Source: Streptomyces sp. NBC_00510 (GTDB lineage Bacteria; Actinomycetota; Actinomycetes; Streptomycetales; Streptomycetaceae). From it: a stretch of 64,000 bases of DNA. The stretch is from contig CP107851.1 in assembly GCA_036013505.1 (NCBI GenBank), forward strand, positions 3,791,501 to 3,855,500, in the 5' to 3' direction. This document shows, one piece after another, positions 56,692-62,747 of the stretch (within the stretch, counting starts at the first letter, position 1; every line of letters starts with the position of its first letter). Under the pieces are notes generated by a model. That model had not been told where the DNA came from, searched no databases, and saw only the letters and a program-made list of their open reading frames with translations. The position numbers were made by a program, and so were the translations under genes.

Positions 56692-57456
56692 TCACTTCAG
56701 CCCGAGGACGATCGCATCCGACACCGAACGCCAGACCTCCCGGGCCTCGCCGAAGCCGGCCTCCCGCAGGGCCGCGGCGTGCCAGGCCGGGGGCAGCTCG
56801 TCCCCGTCGGCGTGGGAACCGTAGATCACGAACCGCTCCTCGGTGGGACCGGCCAGCACGGGGTCGGCCTTGGCGGTGGCCCACCACTGCTCCCAGTCCA
56901 GCACGCCCTCCGCCCTCCGCCGCTCGCGGCGGGCCCGGTCCAGCTCGCGCACGACCGCGTTGAGCCGCGGCGTCGAGGGGTCGGGCATGTGGTCGGCGTT
57001 GAGGAACACCCCGCCGTCGCGCAGCAGGCCGGCCAGCGTCCCGTACAGGGCCTTCAGCGGCCCGGGCTTCAGCCAGTGCAGGGCGGTCGCGGTGAGCACG
57101 GCGTCGTAGGTGTCGTACTGCAGGGCCTGCGGCCAGCGCGGGTCGCGCAGATCGGCGGTGACGAACTCGATCCTGCGCTCGCCGGCGAAGTGGCCGCGGG
57201 CGATCGTCAGCAGCGCCGGGTCGAGGTCCACGCCGGTCGACACGGCGTCCGGGAAGCGCCGCAGCAGCCGGTCGGAGATGCTGCCGGTGCCGCAGGCCAG
57301 GTCCAGCACCCGGGGCGCGGGGCCGACCAGCGCCTCCACCATGTCGAGCATGACTCGGAACCGTTCCTCGCGGTCCGGCAGGTACCACTCCTGCTGCCGG
57401 TCCCAGCTGTCCTGCCAGGCCTGCCAGTCGGCCACCGCCGCAGTGGTGTCGGACAT
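56692..57456 (-). CDS. Class I SAM-dependent methyltransferase
   Basis: The 254-aa enzyme has the Rossmann-like methyltransferase core: motif [18 protein letters not shown] (about 49-65), acidic [24 protein letters not shown] and [13 protein letters not shown]. The substrate is not identifiable. ATG 57456 has GGAGGGGAA upstream; an in-frame start at 57501 lies in the control region. It is divergent from the CGNR zinc-finger gene, with direct CCTTAGAGC repeats between. Confidence 0.86.
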   Translation of the reverse strand: MSDTTAAVADWQAWQDSWDRQQEWYLPDREERFRVMLDMVEALVGPAPRVLDLACGTGSISDRLLRRFPDAVSTGVDLDPALLTIARGHFAGERRIEFVTADLRDPRWPQALQYDTYDAVLTATALHWLKPGPLKALYGTLAGLLRDGGVFLNADHMPDPSTPRLNAVVRELDRARRERRRAEGVLDWEQWWATAKADPVLAGPTEERFVIYGSHADGDELPPAWHAAALREAGFGEAREVWRSVSDAIVLGLK

Positions 57457-57480
57457 ACGGTTCCCCTCCAGTCGTAATAC

Positions 57481-57516
57481 CCTTAGAGCAAGAGCAGTCA
57501 TTACCGACCTTAGAGC
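57481..57516. promoter_or_regulatory. Direct repeat CCTTAGAGC in the divergent promoter region
   Basis: Two identical 9-mers (57481-57489 and 57508-57516), 27 bases apart, lie between the methyltransferase and CGNR genes. The spacing puts both on the same DNA face or nearly so, as expected for a regulator binding two sites. The CGNR protein beside it is a candidate. Confidence 0.5.
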
Positions 57517-57535
57517 GCACGCGTAAGGACTACAA

Positions 57536-58165
57536 GTGGAACTCGCCTATTACTCCGACTACGCCGTGCGCCTGGTGAACAGCGAGGAGCCCGAGCGCGG
57601 CCTCGACCATCTGACCTCGGTCGATGCCGTGCGCGAGCTGTTCGGTCCGGCCAGCCAGGCGGCGGGCCGCGTGGGCGACGCCGACGTACAGCGGCTGCGC
57701 ACCGTCCGCACCCGGCTGCGCGGCGTCTTCGAGGCCGCCTCCGAGGGCGACGAGGTGCGCGCCGTGGACCTGCTGAACGCACTGCTGCTGGAGTTCCCGG
57801 TCAGCCCGCAGATCTCCGGCCACGAGTACCTCGACGAGAGCGGCCGGCCGGACTGGCACATGCACCTCGCCGAGCACGCGGCCACGGCGACCGCCTCCTA
57901 CGCCGCGACCGCCTGCATGGGCCTGGCCTTCCAGCTCACCGACCTCGGTGTGGACCGGCTCGGCATCTGCCAGGCCACCACGTGCCGCAACGCCTACATC
58001 GACACCTCGACCAACCGGTCCCGCCGCTACTGCTCGGACCGCTGCGCGACCCGCGCCAACGTCGCGGCCTACCGCGCCCGCAAGCGCCTGGAGAACGAGC
58101 GGTCCGCCCTGAGCGGCCTGACGCAGGACACCAGCCAGCCCGCCACACCGGCCGCCGACCGCTGA
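57536..58165 (+). CDS. CGNR zinc-finger transcriptional regulator
   Basis: The 209-aa protein has an ABATE-like N-terminal part (about 1-125) and a C-terminal CGNR-type zinc finger (about 143-182): CQATTCRNAYIDTSTNRSRRYCSDRCATRANVAAYR gives four cysteines in C-x4-C-...-C-x3-C order. These proteins bind DNA and respond to an unknown stress ligand. The GTG at 57536 follows AAGGA. The gene's 3' end overlaps the sodX gene on the other strand by about 97 bases. Confidence 0.87.
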   Translation: MELAYYSDYAVRLVNSEEPERGLDHLTSVDAVRELFGPASQAAGRVGDADVQRLRTVRTRLRGVFEAASEGDEVRAVDLLNALLLEFPVSPQISGHEYLDESGRPDWHMHLAEHAATATASYAATACMGLAFQLTDLGVDRLGICQATTCRNAYIDTSTNRSRRYCSDRCATRANVAAYRARKRLENERSALSGLTQDTSQPATPAADR

Positions 58166-58503
58166 ACCTCGCGCGGCGGCCGGAAGCGCCCCCGTCCCCG
58201 GGCGAGCACCAGCTCGTCCGGGACGGTGCCGAACTCCCTGCTGTCGTTCTCCACGAAGGTGTTGTCGCCCAGCACCCACCAGCCGCCCTCGCGCCGCTCC
58301 ACGGCGCGTTTGACGATCAGCAGGTCCTGCTGGAGCGGATGGCGCAGCACCACCACGTCACCCTCGCGGACCTCCGCGGCGCTCCTGACGTGCTGCACCA
58401 GCAGCCAGTCGCCGTGCTGCAGCGTCGGCACCATCGACGGACCTGTCACCTCGACCAGCTGGTACGGCACTCTCCTCCTCTGCCCAAGCCCGGGCTCACG
58501 CAT
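58069..58503 (-). CDS. sodX: Nickel-SOD maturation protease SodX (S26 family)
   Basis: The 144-aa signal-peptidase-like enzyme has Ser23 (GPSMVPTL) and Lys65 (LIVKRAV), the S26 catalytic dyad. It cuts the short N-terminal extension from Ni-SOD so that His1 is exposed. It is encoded divergent to sodN, which is the known arrangement in Streptomyces. No transmembrane helix is evident, so it acts in the cytoplasm. ATG 58503 follows GGAGGAGGAGG. Its 3' end overlaps the CGNR gene on the opposite strand. Confidence 0.93.
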   Translation of the reverse strand: MREPGLGQRRRVPYQLVEVTGPSMVPTLQHGDWLLVQHVRSAAEVREGDVVVLRHPLQQDLLIVKRAVERREGGWWVLGDNTFVENDSREFGTVPDELVLARGRGRFRPPREVQRSAAGVAGWLVSCVRPLRADRSFSRRLRAR

Positions 58504-58641
58504 GCTCAGCCTCCTCCTCCATGCTCCACCAGCCCAGGGTGACACCAGACTTTTGTCCTAAGCACCAAGGGGCGCCCGAGAAAACCACTCGACAGGGGAG
58601 TAATCTCCCTGGTGGAAAGACGATCACGAGGAAGGACAGTC

Positions 58642-59037
58642 ATGCTCGCTCGCCTGTTCGCGCCCAAGGTCAAGGTCAGCGCCCACTGCGACCTGCCCTG
58701 CGGTGTCTACGACCCGGCCCAGGCCCGCATCGAGGCGCAGTCCGTCAAGGCGGTCCAGGAGAAGTTCCAGGCCAACGAGGACCCGCACTTCCGGGCCCGC
58801 GCCATCGTCATCAAGGAGCAGCGCGCGGAGCTCGTCAAGCACCACCTGTCGGTGCTGTGGAGCGACTACTTCAAGGCGCCGCACTTCGAGAAGTACCCGC
58901 AGCTGCACCAGCTCTTCAACGACGCGCTGAAGGCGGGCAGCGCCGCCAAGGCCTCGACCGACCCGGCGACCGGCCAGAAGCTGCTCGACCTGATCGACCA
59001 GATCGACGCCATCTTCCAGGAGACGAAGAAGGCCTGA
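58642..59037 (+). CDS. sodN: Nickel superoxide dismutase
   Basis: The 131-aa enzyme converts superoxide to oxygen and peroxide. A 14-residue leader (MLARLFAPKVKVSA) is cut off by SodX to expose the nickel hook HCDLPCGVY (15-23). Its His1, Cys2, Cys6 and Tyr9 (after processing) bind Ni or line the site. The rest is a helical bundle (AQSVKAVQEKF, FRARAIVIKEQRAELVKHHLSVLWSDYF). ATG 58642 has GAGGAAGG upstream. In Streptomyces the 3' UTR of sodN also produces the sRNA s-SodF that silences sodF; a stem-loop downstream fits such a 3' end. Confidence 0.97.
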   Translation: MLARLFAPKVKVSAHCDLPCGVYDPAQARIEAQSVKAVQEKFQANEDPHFRARAIVIKEQRAELVKHHLSVLWSDYFKAPHFEKYPQLHQLFNDALKAGSAAKASTDPATGQKLLDLIDQIDAIFQETKKA

Positions 59038-59051
59038 CCTGGCGTCGGCGC

Positions 59052-59103
59052 ACCGCGCCCGGTCCGGGCGGCCCCGCGAGGGCCCGCGCGGACCGGGCGC
59101 GGT
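59052..59103 (+). ncRNA. sodN 3' UTR stem-loop, candidate s-SodF-type sRNA 3' end and terminator
   Basis: A 15-bp perfect stem (59052-59066 with 59089-59103) starts 15 bases after the sodN stop. In Streptomyces coelicolor the sodN 3' UTR yields s-SodF, which pairs with sodF mRNA. This stem could be its 3' end. The pairing region cannot be confirmed because sodF is not in the window. Confidence 0.5.
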
Positions 59104-59168
59104 CGTACGCCCCCCGATCGGACCGTGACCGCAGGACAGGGCCTCCCGGCGCGCTTTGAATGGGCGCC

Positions 59169-59775
59169 ATGCCGCTCCGCTCCCTCCGGGTCCGGACCTC
59201 ACGCCCCCGCGCCCTGACCGCACTCGGCCTGGTGGCCGCGCTGACCGCCGGTGGTCTCGCCGGCGCGGTCGCCCCGGCACCCTCCGCGCACCGGGGCGGA
59301 CCGGCCCCCTCCCCCTCCGGCGGCGCCGGCACGCTCCCGGACGCCCCGCCCGTCCAGCCCCCGCCGCAGCTGACGGCCGCGCAGGTGGCCCGCGCCGTGG
59401 ACCGCCTGGACGGTTCCGTGCGGGAGGCGATGGGCGCGCGCCGCCCCGGCCGCGCCGAACGACGCGTACACCGGGACCTACGCCAACGACTACTACGGCC
59501 CGATGACCGTGCGCGTCCGCGACGGCGCCCTGACGATGGAACTGGGCCCGGGGCCGGTGCGCTTCGCGCTGCGCCACTACGCGGGCGGCACCTTCAGCTA
59601 CGAGACCACCGGCGAGAACGCGGTGGGCCGCTCCGGTGTCACCTTCGCCCTGGGTGCGGACGGCCGGGCCGGCCGGGTCCGCGTGGAGCACCTCGACGCC
59701 GACGGCCTGGGCACCTTCACCCGGACCGCCGGGGCCGCCCCCGCCGGACGGACCCCCCGGGCCGGAGGCAAGTGA
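59169..59775 (+). pseudogene. Beta-lactamase-family serine hydrolase with its catalytic core deleted
   Basis: The frame from ATG 59169 encodes a signal peptide and LTAAQVARAVDRLDGSVREAMGA, the usual start of a serine hydrolase. Soon after, a second frame (to 59775) encodes PNDAYTGTYANDYYGPMTV and HYAGGTFSYETTGENAVGRSGVTFALG. That is the C-terminal domain (DUF3471-like) of the same family. The catalytic SxxK domain between is absent, and the frames differ. This looks like one gene that lost its middle by deletion. The junction is around 59437-59460. Confidence 0.72.
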
Positions 59776-60067
59776 CGGCCCGGGGGGCGCTTCCGCGGGG
59801 TACCGGCGCGCCACCCCCGAGCCGTCACTCGCGCTCCCGCGTGCGCGCAGGCACGCGCTCCGGAAGGGCGGGGGCAATACCGCGGAAGTCCGTGTGCGGG
59901 GCGACCCGACTTTGATGGACTCGCCCCCGTGGCGGTAACGCTCCCGAGCCCGGGGTGAAGGTGCAGGTGAGGGGGTGTGGGTCCGGGTCGGGCGGGTGGG
60001 GCCGCTGTAGACTCGATCTCACTCGTACGGGTCAACCGACGTGCTAGCAGGAAGAATCCATCCCGTG
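59776..60067. promoter_or_regulatory. Intergenic region with a TAGACT -10 box before the XRE gene
   Basis: TAGACT at 60007-60012 fits the Streptomyces -10 consensus, 35-50 bases before the XRE start region. No clear -35 box is seen upstream. The remainder is GC-rich without a gene. Confidence 0.5.
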
Positions 60068-60439
60068 GTGAACGCACTGCAGGAACTGATCAAGCGCCGG
60101 CTGGAGCAGCGGGGCTGGTCGTACGGTGAGGTGGCGCGGCGCGGTGGTGTCCCGCGGTCGACGGTGCATCACCTGGCGACGACGGCGCGGGTGGCCCGGA
60201 TGCCGCAGCAGTCCACGCTGGAGGGCCTGTCACGGGGGCTGGAACTGCCCCTGGAAGCGGTACGCCGGGCCGCAGCCGAGGCCTGCGGGATCCACCTGTA
60301 CGTCGAGGACGGCTCCGGCACCACCCCCGACCCCGAGGTCGCCACCCTCATCGCCAGCGTCCAGCAACTGTCCGAAGCCGACCGCCGGCACGTCGCCGCC
60401 CTCGTCGAATCCCTCCTCCGCAGCTCCACCCGGTCATAG
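60068..60439 (+). CDS. XRE-family helix-turn-helix regulator
   Basis: The 123-aa protein has an N-terminal HTH: LQELIKRRLEQRGWSYGEVARRGGVPRSTVHHLATTAR. A helical part with GLSRGLELPLEAVRRAAAEACGIHLY and a charged C-terminal helix pair (VATLIASVQQLSEADRRHVAALVESLL) follow. GTG 60068 is used because GGAAG lies upstream and the conserved part starts VNALQEL; 60065 and 60041 are alternatives. It converges on the small minus-strand gene, with a 6-base overlap of their 3' ends (60434-60439). Target genes are unknown; the IS3-derived operon opposite is a candidate. Confidence 0.8.
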   Translation: MNALQELIKRRLEQRGWSYGEVARRGGVPRSTVHHLATTARVARMPQQSTLEGLSRGLELPLEAVRRAAAEACGIHLYVEDGSGTTPDPEVATLIASVQQLSEADRRHVAALVESLLRSSTRS

Positions 60440-60658
60440 CCCGCCCGCCGCCGGGCCGTCCGGCGCCGCGCCGTCCGGTGGTCCTGCGCCGCGTGCGGAG
60501 CGGCAGCGGTACAGGAAGTCGTCCTGGTCGAGGCCGCACAGCGCCGCCATCGGTTCGACGGGCGGTCGCTCGAAGCGGTACGCCGTCAGCGCGCCGAGCA
60601 GCGCGCGGCCGTACGCCGGGCGCGGTGTCCTGCGCTCCGCAGGAGCGGTCCGGGCCAT
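60434..60658 (-). CDS. Small unknown protein, second in the IS3-derived operon
   Basis: The 74-aa protein begins MARTAPAERRTPRPAYGRALLGAL and has FERPPVEPMAALCGLDQDDFLYRCRSARGAG. It is partly helical with a Cys pair. No family is recognised. ATG 60658 lies one base after the stop of the preceding small gene. Its end overlaps the XRE gene by 6 bases. A segment of helical pattern (LTAYRFERPPVEPMAALCG) recalls a regulator HTH but is too short to call. Confidence 0.55.
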   Translation of the reverse strand: MARTAPAERRTPRPAYGRALLGALTAYRFERPPVEPMAALCGLDQDDFLYRCRSARGAGPPDGAAPDGPAAGGL

Positions 60659-60659
60659 G

Positions 60660-60905
60660 TCAGCACGCCGCCGGTCTGACGCCGCGCAGCCAGCCGATGA
60701 CCGCGTTGACGGTGGCGTAGTCGAGTTCGGCGATCCTGGCGACGGCGTCCGCGTCGTCCCGGCGGACCGGGACCCCGGCGGCGTCGAGGGCGCAGTGCAG
60801 CATGACCAGGTGCGCCTGCGTGGGCGGCAGGGTCTGACCCGCACGGATCTGGGTGCGCAGCAGGTAGGAGATCGGCAACGGGGGCGTCGGTCGGTCCACG
60901 GTCAT
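60660..60905 (-). CDS. Small unknown protein, coupled to the transposase-like OrfB
   Basis: The 81-aa protein reads MTVDRPTPPLPISYLLRTQI, then TLPPTQAHLVMLHCALDAAGVPVRRDDADAVARIAELDYATVNAVIGWLRGV. It is mostly helical with no signal peptide. ATG 60905 overlaps the OrfB stop (ATGA), so translation is coupled to OrfB. The next small gene starts one base after its stop. I recognise no family. The tight coupling to a transposase-derived gene is unusual (see findings). Confidence 0.6.
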   Translation of the reverse strand: MTVDRPTPPLPISYLLRTQIRAGQTLPPTQAHLVMLHCALDAAGVPVRRDDADAVARIAELDYATVNAVIGWLRGVRPAAC

Positions 60906-61585
60906 GCTCGGGTTCCCTCGAAGTAGTCGGACAGGGCTGTGGTGAGGTCGAGCCGGCTGTGCCATGTGCGATGGTCGAGGAGTTCGGTCTGTGTCCGGGC
61001 CCAGAAGGCGCCGATCACGGCGTGGTCGTTCCGGTCGGCGACCAGGCCGGTGGGGGGCGCCAGTCCGCGGGCGTGGGCGCGTTCGGTGAAGACGAGGGTG
61101 GTGAAGCGCCCCTCGGGCCGGGGCCCGGGGTGGACGGAGTGCCGCAGCACCGCCCTGCTCAGGGCGTCCGCCGCCACGGCGGCGGCCGGTGCGGAGCCCG
61201 TGCTCCAGCCCATCAGCCGACGGGCGTGGGCGTCGAGCACGATCACGCAGAGCAGTTGGCCCTGGCGGGTGGCGAGTTCGACGGCGTCGGTCACCCAGAG
61301 CCGGTCGGGCACCCCGGGGCGGCCCTGGAGCCCGGCACGCCGCATGAGCAGTTCGACGGTGCCGTGGCTGATGGGGATGCCGTGCCGCAGGGTGAGCTCC
61401 TCGTGGATGCGCCGGTACCCGAAGGTGCCGCGCGAGGCGGCGTGGATGGAGCTGATGAGGTCCGTCAGCCACAGGTGCCGGGTGGAGCGGGGCGAGGCGG
61501 GCCGGCCGCGCCAGGTGAAGTACCCCGATTCGGAGATGCCGAGGACGCGCGTGGCGGTCCGGATCGGGAGCCCCTCACCGGCCAT
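60902..61585 (-). CDS. IS3-type OrfB-like protein with degenerate DDE triad
   Basis: The 227-aa frame (from ATG 61585, overlapping the OrfA stop as TGATG) resembles IS3-family OrfB. It has the HTH-like LPIRTATRVLGISESGYFTWRGRP, HAASRGTFGYRRIHEELTLRHG, LMRRAGLQ, and an rve-type start RLWVTDAVEL with the first Asp. VLDAHARRLMGW aligns with VLDAFSRRVVGW. The second catalytic region is FTERAHARG instead of HSDRGSQ, and the third is VIGAFWARTQTELLD instead of AESFFATLECELLD. The Asp and Glu positions thus seem lost, and the usual C-terminal HSALGY part is replaced by a short end. It may also be made by -1 frameshift from OrfA. Its stop overlaps the next small gene. Confidence 0.72.
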   Translation of the reverse strand: MAGEGLPIRTATRVLGISESGYFTWRGRPASPRSTRHLWLTDLISSIHAASRGTFGYRRIHEELTLRHGIPISHGTVELLMRRAGLQGRPGVPDRLWVTDAVELATRQGQLLCVIVLDAHARRLMGWSTGSAPAAAVAADALSRAVLRHSVHPGPRPEGRFTTLVFTERAHARGLAPPTGLVADRNDHAVIGAFWARTQTELLDHRTWHSRLDLTTALSDYFEGTRA

Positions 61586-61884
61586 CACCTGCACGGCCTC
61601 AAATCGCCTTTTGGGGACACCACATCGCGCAGCAGCTCGGTGACCCGCCGGTGGACGGCGAGTTCGGTCTCCAGTTCGGTGATGCGCCTGCGGGCCGCGG
61701 TCAGCTCGGCGGTGCCCATCGGTGCGCGCCGCGGCCTGCCCAGGTGCGGCAGGTGCGTGCGCCGCCATTGGTAGATCGTCTGGTCGCCGAGGCCGAGGTC
61801 CAGGGCGACCTTCTTCACCGGCTCGCCCGCGACCAGCAGGTCGAGGGCCTTGCGGCGCAGCTCGGGCGGGTATCGCTTGGGCAC
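61585..61884 (-). CDS. IS3-type OrfA-like HTH protein
   Basis: The 99-aa protein is a typical IS3 OrfA: MPKRYPPELRRKALDLLVAGEPVKKVALDLGLGDQTIYQWRR is the HTH that binds element ends. It continues into a leucine-zipper-like helix (GTAELTAARRRITELETELAVHRRVTELLRD) for oligomerisation. The end of the frame carries the -1 frameshift site (61609-61615), and the TGA overlaps the ATG of OrfB (TGATG). The start at 61884 is ATG; a ribosome site CGGAGGACG lies upstream. It appears intact. Confidence 0.82.
   Translation of the reverse strand: MPKRYPPELRRKALDLLVAGEPVKKVALDLGLGDQTIYQWRRTHLPHLGRPRRAPMGTAELTAARRRITELETELAVHRRVTELLRDVVSPKGDLRPCR
61609..61615 (-). promoter_or_regulatory. Canonical -1 frameshift heptamer C-CCA-AAA in OrfA/OrfB overlap
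   Basis: Read on the minus strand and in the OrfA frame, the bases are TCC-CCA-AAA-GGC. The heptamer CCCAAAA fits X-XXY-YYZ, and slipping by -1 gives CCC-AAA-AGG, which is the OrfB frame (PKRRFEAVQV). This is the standard way IS3 elements make the OrfAB fusion transposase. Confidence 0.8.
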
Positions 61885-61983
61885 TTCGTCCTCCGGAAGG
61901 CCGGTCGTGGTCCCGGGCCGGGGACCCGTCTGGGGGTTTGGGGAGGTGAGGGACGTGCCCCCGGCCCGGAAGCGGTGGGGGCG

Positions 61984-62670
61984 TCAGCTGACGTGGCGGT
62001 GCATGGTCACGGTGGGCCGGAACTCCCGCAGCGTGCTGGTTCCGGCGCCGGCCGGGACGGCTGCCGCCGCGCGGTCGAGGACGGCCCTGACCTCGGCGGC
62101 GAGGGCGTCCGCGCGGCGCTCGATCTCGGAGATCGGGTCGCCGCACCGCCTCAGCTCGGCCACCCGGCGCCGGATGTCGGCGAGCCGGTCCCGGTCGCGG
62201 GCGCTCAGGGTGAGCGGCCGCGGGGTCGCCACGATGAACTGGTAGGCGCCCGCGAACGTCTGGCATCCGGTGCAGTGCTGGTTGACGGCACGGCTGATGT
62301 TCGTGGCGTTGATCCGCCGGAGGTCGACACCGGAGGTGGTGACGATCTGGAAGGAGAGGGCGATCGAACGGCACGGACGGGAGAGCGAGCAGCCGACGGA
62401 GGCGGCGACCGCACGGTTGTGCGCCGCGGCGGCGACGAGCGGCCCGAACTGGTGGATCGAGAACTCCTCGTCGTACTGGACGGGGTGCGCCCGGTTGGCG
62501 AGGGTGTGCGCCTCGTCCACGGCGGCGCCGACGCTGCGGGGGATGTGCGACCCCGATGCCGCGCCCGCCGGGGCCGCGGTGGCGAGGGCGACGAGGCCGG
62601 CGGTGGTCAGCATGCCCAGCCGGACGGCCTTGCGGCCCACCGTGCTGGTGTGGGGCTTTCGGTGCGTCAC
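61984..62670 (-). CDS. Secreted cysteine-containing protein, partner of the M50-like protease gene
   Basis: The 228-aa protein starts with a signal peptide (about 14-38, VRLGMLTTAGLVALATAAPAGA). The mature part has VQYDEEFSIHQFGPLVAAAAHNRAVAASVGCSLSRPC, SFQIVTTSG, HCTGCQTFAGAYQFIVATP, then a helical C-terminus (RDRDRLADIRRRVAELRRCGDP to ALDRAAAAV). Five cysteines suggest disulfides or metal ligands. It is just downstream of the M50-like protease gene, same strand, 77 bases between. GTG 62670 has AGGAGAAG upstream. I do not recognise the family, but the pairing suggests a substrate or partner of the protease. Confidence 0.68.
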   Translation of the reverse strand: MTHRKPHTSTVGRKAVRLGMLTTAGLVALATAAPAGAASGSHIPRSVGAAVDEAHTLANRAHPVQYDEEFSIHQFGPLVAAAAHNRAVAASVGCSLSRPCRSIALSFQIVTTSGVDLRRINATNISRAVNQHCTGCQTFAGAYQFIVATPRPLTLSARDRDRLADIRRRVAELRRCGDPISEIERRADALAAEVRAVLDRAAAAVPAGAGTSTLREFRPTVTMHRHVS

Positions 62671-62701
62671 GGACTTCTCCTGTACCGGTGGAAGGGATGT
62701 C

Positions 62702-62729
62702 GGGGGAAGGGGGAAGGGGGAAGGGGGAA
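62702..62729. repeat. 7-bp tandem (GGGGGAA)4 between the protease and partner genes
   Basis: Four perfect copies of GGGGGAA (62702-62729) are followed by a partial unit. On the coding strand the region is a C-rich polypyrimidine run in the 77-base gap. A run like this may slip in replication or form unusual DNA. Confidence 0.8.
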
Positions 62730-62747
62730 GGGGAGGGACGGCCCGCG

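Larger units (their letters stand above)
60902..61884 (-). mobile_element. IS3-derived gene pair, possibly domesticated
   Basis: OrfA and the OrfB-like frame lie in the -1 relation typical of IS3 elements, with a canonical slippery heptamer. I find no terminal inverted repeats or target duplication around it, and the pair is transcriptionally and translationally tied to two further small genes. It therefore looks like a former insertion element kept as part of an operon. IS ends may lie unseen in the flanking genes. Confidence 0.55.

Noticed and set aside
62702..62736. GGGGGAA repeats as a CRISPR-like array
   Set aside because: They are directly adjacent 7-mers without spacers.
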